Part shown: positions 27,751 through 35,884 of the stretch, piece by piece
How positions within the stretch are numbered: position 1 is the stretch's first letter
Layout of the letters: each line of letters starts with the position of its first letter
Assembly (NCBI RefSeq): GCF_013004595.1
Contig: NZ_JABEMC010000010.1
Location: 1 to 64,000, forward strand
Length of the DNA: 64,000 nt
Source: Brevibacterium luteolum
GTDB lineage: Bacteria > Actinomycetota > Actinomycetes > Actinomycetales > Brevibacteriaceae
Reading direction: 5' to 3'
The notes under the pieces: generated by a model
Seen by the model: the letters and a program-made list of their open reading frames with translations, nothing else
What the model was told of the DNA's origin: nothing
Database searches by the model: none
Translations under genes and position numbers: made by a program

Positions 27751-27762
27751 CGTCTGCAGGTA

Positions 27763-29370
27763 TCAGTCCCGGCCGGGATCCGTGCCCGAGGCGGTGGTTC
27801 CGGCCGCACTGGCCCCCGGTCCCGAGGTGCCGGTGACCCCGGTGCCGGTGCCGTTGCGTCCGTTGCGGGCTTCGTAGGCGGCATCATCAGCGGCATCGTG
27901 GTCGCGCACGATCTGCTCAGCCGACTCGTCGGTGCCCTTGCGCGACTGGTGCATGAACCGGTCGGAGCGCTCGGGGTCCGGCTTCGTCATGAGCGAGACC
28001 GCGACGTAGAAGATGAGGCTGAGGCCGAGTCCGATGAAGATGCGGGTCGGGCCGTCGTTGGGCCAGAAGTACGGCAGCGGCAGGCCCAGTTCGACGAGGA
28101 AGCCGTAGATCGTGAAGCCGGAGCCTGCGATGATGCCGGCGACTGCGCCCTTCTGGTTCGCACGACGCCAGAACAGACCGAGGATCATCGGGAAGAACAT
28201 GCCGGCGGCCAGGATCTCGCTGGCCAGGCCGAGCAGGATGAGCGCTTCGGGCAGCCGGATGGCGATGAGGAACCCGAGGACCGAGGCGATGAGCGTGCCG
28301 ATCATGCCCACGCGCACCTTCTGCTTGTCAGAGACCCGATTGCGTTTGATCTTCGTGTACAGCTCGGTCATGTACAGCGAGGACAGGTTGAGCGTCGTGC
28401 AGATCGTCGACATGATCGCTGCGGCGATGCCGATGAAGACGAGCACACCGAAGATCGGCCAGAACCGCTCACCGGCCAGGGTGGCGACGACGCCGTTCTC
28501 CGGGACGGTGGGGAACACGCCGATCGAGGCGATGCCGGCGGCGACGACGAGGAAGTACAGCGGAATGAAGTACGACAGCGCGTAGCTGGCGGTCTTGCGG
28601 GCGTCACGCGGGGTGCGGCCGGCCTGCATGCGCTGCCAGGCTGCGCCCTCGATGAGGAAGGCGAGCGCGAAGCTGACGACGAAGGCGATGTTCGGGGTGA
28701 AGCCGGCGAACAGGTTGAAGTAGTCATCGGGCCGTTCGGTCGTCGCCCGCTCCATGACCGGTTCGAAGCCGCCGGAGAGGATGAGTGCACCGACGAGTGT
28801 GATGAGCAGGCCGAGCAGCAGCAGACCGAACTGGATCGTCTCGGTCAGCACGACGGCGCGGAAGCCGCCGATGGTGGCGTAGAAGATTGCGACGACGATG
28901 CCGATGAGCACGGCGAGGACGAAGTTGATCCCGAAGAACGCGGCGAAGAACTTGCCCAGCGCCACCATCTGGGAGGCGCCCCAGACGACCATGTAGATGC
29001 CCATGACGAGTGAGAGCAGCGTGCCGGTCAGGCGCCCGTAGCGCATGTTCATGACGCCGTCTTGGCTCAGCACGCCGATGCGGCGGATGATCGGGCCGAT
29101 GAAGATGAGGGCGACGACTGCGATGACCGTCGGTCCGCCGAGCACCCACCAGGAGCCCATGCCCTGCTCGTTGGCGGCATCGATCGAGATGAGGGCGGAG
29201 TTGCCGCCGTACCAGGAGGCGGCGAAGGCCATAGCGAGCATCCAGGCGGGCATGGTCCGCCCGCCGAGGAAGTAGTCCGTGCCGGAGTCGGCGCGCCGGC
29301 GGTAGAACGACAAGGCGATGAGCACGCCGAAGTAGGCGAGCAGTGCGAGGACGAACCAGAGCGGATTCAT
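27763..29370 (-). CDS. Sodium:solute symporter (SSS family)
   Basis: This 535-residue inner-membrane Na+-coupled transporter has about thirteen helices. SSS landmarks include YFLGGRTMPAWMLAMAFAASWYGG near the N-terminus and the conserved GGFRAVVLTETIQ region in helix 5/6. The last 70 residues are hydrophilic and Gly/Thr-rich, containing TTASGTDPG. The monocarboxylate/pantothenate branch seems nearest, so a carboxylate is the likely cargo. It is the third gene of the unit CaiB, acyl-CoA dehydrogenase, symporter, starting 28 bases after the dehydrogenase. Confidence 0.88.
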   Translation of the reverse strand: MNPLWFVLALLAYFGVLIALSFYRRRADSGTDYFLGGRTMPAWMLAMAFAASWYGGNSALISIDAANEQGMGSWWVLGGPTVIAVVALIFIGPIIRRIGVLSQDGVMNMRYGRLTGTLLSLVMGIYMVVWGASQMVALGKFFAAFFGINFVLAVLIGIVVAIFYATIGGFRAVVLTETIQFGLLLLGLLITLVGALILSGGFEPVMERATTERPDDYFNLFAGFTPNIAFVVSFALAFLIEGAAWQRMQAGRTPRDARKTASYALSYFIPLYFLVVAAGIASIGVFPTVPENGVVATLAGERFWPIFGVLVFIGIAAAIMSTICTTLNLSSLYMTELYTKIKRNRVSDKQKVRVGMIGTLIASVLGFLIAIRLPEALILLGLASEILAAGMFFPMILGLFWRRANQKGAVAGIIAGSGFTIYGFLVELGLPLPYFWPNDGPTRIFIGLGLSLIFYVAVSLMTKPDPERSDRFMHQSRKGTDESAEQIVRDHDAADDAAYEARNGRNGTGTGVTGTSGPGASAAGTTASGTDPGRD

Positions 29371-29398
29371 CGGGTGTTCCTTTCTTTTCCCGGGCTGG

Positions 29399-30544
29399 CT
29401 ACACTGCCAGGGCCCTGGAGATGATGGTGCGCTGGATCTCCGAGGAGCCCTCGTAGATCCGGTAGATGCGCACGTCGCGCGCATAGCGCTCGAGTGGGAA
29501 GTCGCGGGTGTAGCCGTAGCCGCCGTGGATCTGCAGCGCCTCATCGGTGATGAAGCCGGCTGCCTCACTGGCGACGAGCTTGGCGGTGGCCGATTCGAGG
29601 GTGAAGTCGGCACCGGAATCGCGCACCGCTGCGGCCTCCATCGTCAGCAGCCAGGCGGCACGGTGCTTGGCATGCATGTCGGCGAGTTTGAAGGCGATGC
29701 CCTGCAGCCGGTTGATCGGCTTGCCGCCGATCTTGCGCTCCTTGGCCCAGGCGATCGCAGCATCCAGCGCCGCTCGGCTGATGCCCAAGCTCATGGCGGC
29801 GACTTCGATGCGGCCTCGGTCGAGCACCCGCATCGCGGTGGCGAATCCCTGTCCCTCCTCACCGAGGAGGGCGTCGGCGGGCAGTTCGGCGTCGATGACG
29901 AACTCGTAGATCGGGCTGCCGCGCAGGCCCATCGTCTTCTCCGGCGGGTTGAAGCTGATGGCCTCGCCGAGCTCGCCGGGGCGGACGAGGAAGGCGGAGA
30001 TGCCGCGGTGGGCGGCTTCGGGGTCGGTGATGGCGAAGACGACGATGAAGTCGGCGAAGCCGGCGTTGGTGATGAAGTGCTTGGTGCCCTTGAGCCGCCA
30101 GCCGGTCTCGGTGCGTTCGGCACGGGTCGACATCTCCGCCGGGTTCGATCCGGCGCCCGGTTCGGTCAGTCCGAAGGCGCCGATGAGCTCACCCTCGGCT
30201 GCCGCGGGCAGAATGTCCTGGCGCTGGGCGTCGGTGCCGCCGAGCAGCACGGCGTCGGTGGCCAGATAGTGGGCGGTGATGATCGAGGCGGTCGATCCGC
30301 AGCCTTCGGCCACGGCGGCGACCATGTGGCTCATCGCCACCGACCCCACCCCGGGTCCGCCGTATTCGGCGGGCAGGTTGAGTCCGAGCACCCCGACCTC
30401 GCCGAGGGTGGCGATGACGTCGTCGGAGACGCGTTCGTTCGCATCCGCCTCGGCGGCCTGCGGGGCGAGCACGTCGCGCGAGACTGCGCGTACGGCGTCG
30501 ATGAGCTCCTGTTCGTCAGCGGTGGGTTCGAGGTTCATCCTCAC
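29399..30544 (-). CDS. Acyl-CoA dehydrogenase
   Basis: This 381-residue FAD flavoprotein oxidises an acyl-CoA thioester to the 2-enoyl-CoA. FAD-contacting FGLTEPGAGSNPAEMST, KHFITNAG and the C-terminal QIHGGYGYTRDFPLERYARDVRIYRIYEGSSEIQR are intact, with the catalytic Glu in YEGSSE as in short/branched-chain enzymes. The GTG at 30544 overlaps the CaiB stop (GTGA); ATG 30538 is an alternative with GAGGAG. The neighbouring CoA-transferase probably supplies the substrate. Confidence 0.92.
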   Translation of the reverse strand: MRMNLEPTADEQELIDAVRAVSRDVLAPQAAEADANERVSDDVIATLGEVGVLGLNLPAEYGGPGVGSVAMSHMVAAVAEGCGSTASIITAHYLATDAVLLGGTDAQRQDILPAAAEGELIGAFGLTEPGAGSNPAEMSTRAERTETGWRLKGTKHFITNAGFADFIVVFAITDPEAAHRGISAFLVRPGELGEAISFNPPEKTMGLRGSPIYEFVIDAELPADALLGEEGQGFATAMRVLDRGRIEVAAMSLGISRAALDAAIAWAKERKIGGKPINRLQGIAFKLADMHAKHRAAWLLTMEAAAVRDSGADFTLESATAKLVASEAAGFITDEALQIHGGYGYTRDFPLERYARDVRIYRIYEGSSEIQRTIISRALAV

Positions 30545-31692
30545 TCCTCGTCAGTCGGGTGCGCAGCGGTCAGGGCGTCGTTGTGCTCGCCGAGCTGCGG
30601 GACCGGCAGGTCGCTTGCGGCTCTCGTTCCGTCGACGAGCAGCGGGTGGGCGATGAAGCCGTGCCCGAGGCGGGGGTCGCGGGCGTGCAGATCGCGTTCG
30701 GCTCCCAGGTCGCTGGTGAGAGCGTCTGCCAGGTTCCACACCGGGGAGGCCGGCACGCCGGCAGCATCGAGCAGTGCGCACATGTCTGCGACAGTGCGCG
30801 AGGCGGAGACCCCTTCGATCTCGTTGCGCAGAGCCTCATCATTGGCGCTGCGGTCGGCGTCGGTGGCGAAGCGGGGGTCGGCGGCGAGTTCGGGCTTGCC
30901 GAGTGCCTCGGCGAGCACGGCGAAGAGCCGGTCATTGGCCACCGCGATGACGAACAGGCCGTCGCTGGCTTCATAGGTGTCGAAGGGCGCCGACACCGGG
31001 TGCCGGTTGCCCACCCGCGTGGGGGCGGTGTTCGTGGCGGCGTACATGGCGGAGTTCGTCGGCTGCATGGCGAGCATGACGTCGAACATCGGGATGTCGA
31101 TGTGGGCTGGCGCGCCGGTGCGCTCACGGCGCACAAGGGCTGCGGAGATGCCGAAGGCGGCGAAGACGCCGGCGGAGACATCGGCGATCGATTCGCCGAC
31201 GCGGGTCGGCGGCCCGTCGGCGAAGCCGGTGGTGGCCATGAGTCCGGAGAGCGCTTGGATCACGGTGTCGTAGGCCGGACGCTTCGTCTGGCTACCCGTC
31301 TGGCCGAACCCGGAGATCGAAGCGTAGACGATATCGGGTTTGATCGCTGCGACGTCGTCGTAGGACAGGCCGAGCTTGGCGGCGACGCCGGGCCGGAAGT
31401 TCTCAACGACGACGTCACAGGTTGTGATGAAGGCGCGCAGCCGCTCAAGGCTTTCGGGGTCTTTGAGGTCGGCTTCGATGCTGTGCTTGCCGTGATTGAG
31501 GCCGGAGAAATAGGTGCTCTGCGCGTCGATGAACGGTCCGAGATGCCGGGAGTCATCACCACGGCCGGGCATTTCGATCTTGAACACCTCAGCACCGTGG
31601 TCGGCGAGCATGCGGGTGCAGTACGGGCCTGCCAGCACGCGGGAGAAGTCGGCGATCCGAATGCCGTCGAGAAGCGGAGGTGATGCAGTCAT
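30541..31692 (-). CDS. CaiB/BaiF-family (class III) CoA-transferase
   Basis: This 383-residue family III CoA-transferase begins LLDGIRIADFSRVLAGPYCTRMLADHGAEVFKIE, with GLNHGKHSIEADLKDPE and the active-site Asp in PAYDTVIQALSGLM. It moves CoA between carboxylic acids, typically from succinyl-CoA. It is the first gene of the CaiB, dehydrogenase, symporter unit, so it likely activates an imported acid. ATG 31692 is chosen; ATG 31698 is two codons upstream, and neither has a strong ribosome site. Confidence 0.88.
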   Translation of the reverse strand: MTASPPLLDGIRIADFSRVLAGPYCTRMLADHGAEVFKIEMPGRGDDSRHLGPFIDAQSTYFSGLNHGKHSIEADLKDPESLERLRAFITTCDVVVENFRPGVAAKLGLSYDDVAAIKPDIVYASISGFGQTGSQTKRPAYDTVIQALSGLMATTGFADGPPTRVGESIADVSAGVFAAFGISAALVRRERTGAPAHIDIPMFDVMLAMQPTNSAMYAATNTAPTRVGNRHPVSAPFDTYEASDGLFVIAVANDRLFAVLAEALGKPELAADPRFATDADRSANDEALRNEIEGVSASRTVADMCALLDAAGVPASPVWNLADALTSDLGAERDLHARDPRLGHGFIAHPLLVDGTRAASDLPVPQLGEHNDALTAAHPTDEE

Positions 31693-31698
31693 AGGCAT

Positions 31699-32008
31699 AT
31701 GCTGGCCGCTGCATACAAAGTCTGGGAAGACATGCCCACGGTGAATAGTCCAGCATGTCGGACAGGCAGTGGGCGGCACCACATCAAGCCTTACCGACCG
31801 TGCCGACAAGACCCGTGAGCTGCGACAGGCCGCCCGGCCATGACAGTCCACCCGCCGGAAGCAGGCTGCCCGCCGCGAACAGGCCAGCCGACGGGAACAG
31901 CGAGATGCCGCCGCAGACAGAGATGCACCAGGGAAACACATACCGGAGTAGTGAAATGTACGGGCTTCCCTGGTGCGGCAACCTCACTCCACAACCCACT
32001 CTAGCACC
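31699..32008. other. Intergenic stretch without a recognisable gene
   Basis: About 310 bases between the CaiB gene and the iron box. Short open frames exist on both strands but lack ribosome sites or family resemblance. It probably contains the CaiB promoter; no clear -35/-10 pair is visible. Confidence 0.5.
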
Positions 32009-32027
32009 TTAGGTAAGGCTTACCTAT
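32009..32027. promoter_or_regulatory. DtxR/IdeR iron box
   Basis: TTAGGTAAGGCTTACCTAT matches the DtxR/IdeR consensus TTAGGTTAGGCTAACCTAA at nearly every position and is a near-perfect palindrome. It is centred about 86 bases before the thiol-transferase start. Iron-loaded DtxR family repressors bind such sites. Confidence 0.75.
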
Positions 32028-32046
32028 AGGTCCACAAGAAAAAGGC

Positions 32047-32062
32047 TGTGACGTCAGTCACC
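32047..32062. promoter_or_regulatory. CRP/GlxR-type site at -41.5 of a predicted promoter
   Basis: TGTGA-CGTCAG-TCACC fits TGTGA-N6-TCACA except for the last base. A -10-like TATAGT lies at 32084-32089, placing the transcription start near 32096 and the site centre at about -41.5, the class II activator position. No -35 is evident, which fits activator dependence. Confidence 0.5.
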
Positions 32063-32103
32063 GTATGATTTAAGTTTCAATTATATAGTGGTAGAGTGAG
32101 CAT

Positions 32104-33171
32104 ATGTCCGAGAACCCCACCCCCCGCGATCACCGCGGCACCCAGTCTGATGAGAATCCCGAGCACTCGACTGCCGGCGTCTATGTCTCCGAGGGCAAGG
32201 CGTTCACCCGGGATATGAACTACATCGACGACCGCATCGTCGCCGACCCGCAGACAGCTGAGAAGTCCCACCCCGATCAGCAGCTGTGGCCCGTTGAAGC
32301 CGGCCGCTACCGGCTCGCGGCCGCCCGGGCCTGCCCGTGGGCCAACCGCACGCTTATCGTCCGGCGACTGCTCGGCCTCGAGGACGCGCTCTCGCTCGCC
32401 TTGGCAGGACCCACCCATGACGAGCGATCGTGGACCTTCGACCTTGACCCTGGCGGAGTGGACCCGGTGCTCGGCATCGAGCGCCTTCAGCAGGCCTACT
32501 TCGCCCGCTGCCCCGACTACCCGCGCGGCATCACGGTGCCGGCGATCGTCGAAATCGAAAGCGGCCAGGTCGTGACCAATGACTTCAACCAGATGACCCT
32601 CGACTTCTCGACCGAGTGGACCGCCCACCACCGCGAGGGCGCCCCCGACCTGTACCCGGAGGCGCAGCGGCAGGAGATGGACGAGCTCATGCAGTGGGTG
32701 TTCACCGAGGTCAACAACGGCGTCTACCGGTGCGGGTTCGCAGGATCCCAGGAGGCCTATGACGAGGCCTTCGAGAGGTTGTTCTCCGCACTCGACACGC
32801 TTGAAGCCCGCCTGCAGGACCAGCGGTTCCTCATGGGCGCAGCCATCACCGAGGCCGATGTCCGCCTGTTCACCACGCTCGCCCGTTTCGACGTCGTGTA
32901 CTACTCGCACTTCAAGTGCAACCGCCAGCAGCTGCGCGACTTCCCGAACCTGTGGGCCTACGCCCGCGACCTGTTCCAGATGCCCGGCTTCGGCGACACG
33001 GTCGACTTCCAGCAGATCAAGGACCACTACTACATCGTCCAGACGTCGGTGAACCCGACCGGCATCGTCCCGCTCGGCCCCGATACCTCCGGCTGGCACA
33101 CCGCCCACGGCCGCGAATCGCTCAGCGACCGTCCGTGGGGTGAGGGCACCGCCCCCGAACCGATCAGCTGA
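32104..33171 (+). CDS. Xi-class glutathione/mycothiol S-transferase-like reductase
   Basis: This 355-residue protein belongs to the ECM4/YqjG (S-glutathionyl-hydroquinone reductase) family. Its thioredoxin-like N-domain has the signature ACPWANRT with catalytic Cys77, followed by IPAIVEIES-like TVPAIVEIESGQVVTNDF and a helical C-domain with the conserved YYSHFKCNRQQLRDFPNLWAYARDLFQ. In actinobacteria without glutathione the likely thiol is mycothiol. It would reduce thiol adducts of quinones, which could arise from aromatic catabolism encoded next door. It is preceded by an iron box and a CRP-like site. Confidence 0.88.
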   Translation: MSENPTPRDHRGTQSDENPEHSTAGVYVSEGKAFTRDMNYIDDRIVADPQTAEKSHPDQQLWPVEAGRYRLAAARACPWANRTLIVRRLLGLEDALSLALAGPTHDERSWTFDLDPGGVDPVLGIERLQQAYFARCPDYPRGITVPAIVEIESGQVVTNDFNQMTLDFSTEWTAHHREGAPDLYPEAQRQEMDELMQWVFTEVNNGVYRCGFAGSQEAYDEAFERLFSALDTLEARLQDQRFLMGAAITEADVRLFTTLARFDVVYYSHFKCNRQQLRDFPNLWAYARDLFQMPGFGDTVDFQQIKDHYYIVQTSVNPTGIVPLGPDTSGWHTAHGRESLSDRPWGEGTAPEPIS

Positions 33172-33227
33172 GGCAGTCGCTCGGCTGAGGCGAGCCCTGA
33201 GCTGCGGCAGTCCCTGAGCTGAGCCGC

Positions 33228-34049
33228 TCAGCCGAACGTCGGCTTGCGGCGCTCCTGGAAGGCGGCGAATCCCTCGCGATAGTCATCGCTGGTGCGGGCG
33301 CGCTCCTGCAAGAACGCCTCGGTGTCCCACACCTGGCCCAGGCGGGTGCGCTCATCGGCGAGGTTCTGGGTGAAGTGCTTCTCCATCCGGAACGTCTCGG
33401 CAGGACCTGTGGCCATCTTCGCGGCCTTGGCGCGGGCGAAGTCGAGCAGCTCACCGGCGGGGACCGCACGTGAGACGACCCCGGTGGCCGCCGCCTCGGT
33501 GCCGGTCATGAAGTCGCCGGTGAGGATCAAGTCCATGGTGCGGTGGTAGCCGAGCCGGTCGAGGAACACGGCGTGGGCGCCGGAGTCGAGGATCGCGCCG
33601 ATCGCGGCGAACGGCGAGCCGAACTTCGCATCCTCAGCCGCGTAGATGACATCGGCAGCTGCAGCCAGCCCGTAGCCCAGACCCAGGGCTGCGCCCTGCA
33701 CGACGGCGATGACGGGGATCTCGAGCGAGCGGATGGTGTCGAAGACCGGCCAGAAGTCGCTGTTGAGGAACTCGTAGGCGTCATCGGTCTCGACGTCGAC
33801 GCCTGCGATGTCACGGCCGGAGCAGAACACCGTGCCCTCTCCGCGCAGGATGAGCGCACGCACGGCCCCTTCGTCGATGAGCGGCAGCAGCGCCTCGACG
33901 TGGTCGAGCAGCGCACCGAGGGCATCGGCATCAAGCGCGTTGCGCGAGGCGGCGCCGTCGAGCACGATCTCAGCGACCGGCCCGATGGCTTCGGCCGGCG
34001 CGCTCGTCGTGTCCTCGGGGTTGGAGTGGGTTGAGGTGATGGTCGTCAT
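33228..34049 (-). CDS. paaG: PaaG-like enoyl-CoA isomerase/hydratase (crotonase fold)
   Basis: This 273-residue crotonase-fold protein has the oxyanion-hole CSGRDIAG at 76-83 and QGAALGLGYGLA at 118-129. Asp155 in AILDSGAH matches the single catalytic Asp of PaaG (PDGGG region), and the Glu found at the first hydratase position (PEI) is absent (SPF). That favours the ring-opening isomerase, which turns ring-1,2-epoxyphenylacetyl-CoA into the oxepin, over a simple hydratase. It follows paaE by 60 bases on the same strand as the last gene of the paa operon. Confidence 0.78.
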   Translation of the reverse strand: MTTITSTHSNPEDTTSAPAEAIGPVAEIVLDGAASRNALDADALGALLDHVEALLPLIDEGAVRALILRGEGTVFCSGRDIAGVDVETDDAYEFLNSDFWPVFDTIRSLEIPVIAVVQGAALGLGYGLAAAADVIYAAEDAKFGSPFAAIGAILDSGAHAVFLDRLGYHRTMDLILTGDFMTGTEAAATGVVSRAVPAGELLDFARAKAAKMATGPAETFRMEKHFTQNLADERTRLGQVWDTEAFLQERARTSDDYREGFAAFQERRKPTFG

Positions 34050-34109
34050 CGGGTTCCTTTCAGCCCTGCGGGGATCTGCCTGCGGCGCCCGTTCCAGCCG
34101 CCGGTGCTC

Positions 34110-35282
34110 TCACTGGTCGTAGTCGACTTCGACGCTGTCGCTGGTGGGCACCGACTGGCAGGTGAGCACGTAGCCGGTGTCGAGCTCATCGGGTTCGAGC
34201 GCGTAGTTATCCGCCATGTCGACGGTGCCGGTGATGAGCTTGGCCTTGCAGGTGCCGCACACCCCGCCGGCGCACGCGTACGGCACGTCGGGCCGGGTGG
34301 TGAGTGCGGCCGAAAGGATCGTGTCGGGGTTGTCCTGCGGGGTGGTGGCCTTGCCGGTGCGGCCGTCGAGGGTGAAGGTCACGGTGCGCACCGGTCCCGA
34401 GGCGGTGGTCGGCCTGCGCGGCCGGCGCGGGCCTGCGCGCCCCTCGCCCTCCTTGCCGGTGGTGAAGAGCTCGAAGTGGATCCTCGAGCGGTCGACGTCG
34501 TGGGCGTCAAGCGTGGTGCGGGCCATCTCGACCAGGGGCAGGGGGCCGCAGAGAAACCATTCGTCGACGGTCTCAGGCGGGATGACGAGTTCGAGCAGCC
34601 GCTTGAGCTTGTCCTCGTCGATGCGCCCGGAGTACAGCTCGGCGCTGCGCCCTTCGCCGGAGAGGAAGTGGTGGACGTCGAAGCGGCCCATGTGGGCATC
34701 TTTGAGGTCGGCGAGGTCTTCTAAGAACATCACATCGGTGCTCGTGCGGTTGCCGTAGATGAGCGTGAAGTGCACTCCCGGGTGGGTGCGCAGCACCGAG
34801 GCGGCCAGCGACATGACCGGGGTGATGCCTGAACCCGCGGCGATCGCGACGATGCGGCCGGTGTCGGCCTTCGTCAGCCGGGAGGTGAAGCTGCCCTGCG
34901 GGTTCATCACCGCGATCGTGTCGCCGATGGACAGGTCGTTGCGCACGTGGGTGGAGAACAGCCCGTCGGCGACTTCCTTGACGCCGATGCGCAGGGTCTT
35001 GCCGTCCGGGGGTGCGCAGAGTGAGTAGCTGCGGCGGATCTCGGTGCCGCCGATGGTGGTCCGCAGCGCGATGTGCTGGCCGGGGATGTAGGAGAACTCA
35101 TCGGAGAGCTCTTCGGGCACAGCGAAGCTGACTTCGACGGCGGTGGAGGTGAGTTCGCGGATGCCGTTGACCTTGAGGTCGTGGAAGCGCAGCCGCTGCC
35201 GAGGCGGGGCCGGGGTCTCAGGGGCCGGTGCGGTGGTGTTCTCGGCTGGGCTGGTGGTCTGGGTGTCAGAGGCTGCGGTCAT
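34110..35282 (-). CDS. paaE: Phenylacetyl-CoA epoxidase reductase PaaE
   Basis: This 390-residue reductase passes electrons from NADPH through FAD and a [2Fe-2S] centre to the PaaAC di-iron oxygenase. An FAD barrel (RRSYSLCAPP), an NAD domain (AAGSGITPVMSLAA, FLCGPLPLVEMA) and a C-terminal ferredoxin with CAGGVCGTC and the distal Cys in VLTCQSVP are in canonical order. The first 27 residues are a Thr/Pro/Ala-rich tail. It overlaps the paaD stop and ends the epoxidase set. Confidence 0.93.
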   Translation of the reverse strand: MTAASDTQTTSPAENTTAPAPETPAPPRQRLRFHDLKVNGIRELTSTAVEVSFAVPEELSDEFSYIPGQHIALRTTIGGTEIRRSYSLCAPPDGKTLRIGVKEVADGLFSTHVRNDLSIGDTIAVMNPQGSFTSRLTKADTGRIVAIAAGSGITPVMSLAASVLRTHPGVHFTLIYGNRTSTDVMFLEDLADLKDAHMGRFDVHHFLSGEGRSAELYSGRIDEDKLKRLLELVIPPETVDEWFLCGPLPLVEMARTTLDAHDVDRSRIHFELFTTGKEGEGRAGPRRPRRPTTASGPVRTVTFTLDGRTGKATTPQDNPDTILSAALTTRPDVPYACAGGVCGTCKAKLITGTVDMADNYALEPDELDTGYVLTCQSVPTSDSVEVDYDQ

Positions 35283-35872
35283 CAGTGCACCTTGAAGTAG
35301 TCGAAGGGCTCGAGGCAGTCACTGCAGCGGTAGAGCGCTTTGCAGGCTGTCGAGCCGAAACGGGAGAGTTCATGGGTGTTGAGCGAGTGGCACAGCGGGC
35401 ACTTGACAGCCATGCTCAGCCCGATCGGGCCGGCAGCGGCCTTGCCGGTCGGCGGAGCGATGCCGTAGGCGTCGAGTTTGGCCTTGCCCTCCTCGTTCAT
35501 CCAGTCGGTCGTCCAGGCCGGTGAGAAGACGAGTTCGACATCGACCTCGGTGGCACCGGCGGCGCGCGCGGCGCGCTGCACGTCGGCTCGGATCGTCTCC
35601 ATCGCCGGGCAGCCGGAGTAGGTCGGGGTGATGACGACGTGGGCGCGCAGACTGGCGTCCTCGCCAGTCCCCTGGCCTTCGCCGGTCTCCTGGCTCTCGC
35701 CGGTCTCGTTCGCCTCGCCGGCGGATTCGACCTCAACGGAGCGCAGGATCCCAAGATCCTCGATCGTCAGCACCGGGATCTCCGGATCGCACACGACGCG
35801 CACAGCGCGCACGATCGCCTCGGCGGTCTGGGCCGGTTCGGTCATCGGGGCGGCGGTGTCTGTGGCCATCAC
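35282..35872 (-). CDS. paaD: Phenylacetyl-CoA epoxidase accessory protein PaaD
   Basis: This 196-residue protein combines a MIP18/DUF59 domain (about 15-135: VCDPEIPVLTIEDLGILRSVEV, TPTYSGCPAMETI) with a C-terminal zinc ribbon (CPLC...CSDC, with an extra Cys in STACK). PaaD is needed for epoxidase activity, probably in cluster maturation. An acidic Glu/Gly/Thr repeat insertion (GEANETGESQETGEGQGTGE) interrupts the DUF59 domain; its DNA is a run of imperfect 18-bp repeats. Confidence 0.9.
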   Translation of the reverse strand: MMATDTAAPMTEPAQTAEAIVRAVRVVCDPEIPVLTIEDLGILRSVEVESAGEANETGESQETGEGQGTGEDASLRAHVVITPTYSGCPAMETIRADVQRAARAAGATEVDVELVFSPAWTTDWMNEEGKAKLDAYGIAPPTGKAAAGPIGLSMAVKCPLCHSLNTHELSRFGSTACKALYRCSDCLEPFDYFKVH

Positions 35873-35884
35873 GATCGGTCCTCC

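Noticed and set aside
27181-29013. A 610-codon plus-strand frame across the symporter gene
   Set aside because: It passes through a terminator and is antisense to a clear SSS transporter; its Asp/Glu/Arg-rich composition is the usual high-GC shadow.
31784-31999. Small Cys/Pro-rich minus-strand ORF near the iron box
   Set aside because: No ribosome site, no family resemblance, and a second overlapping frame of equal length exists.
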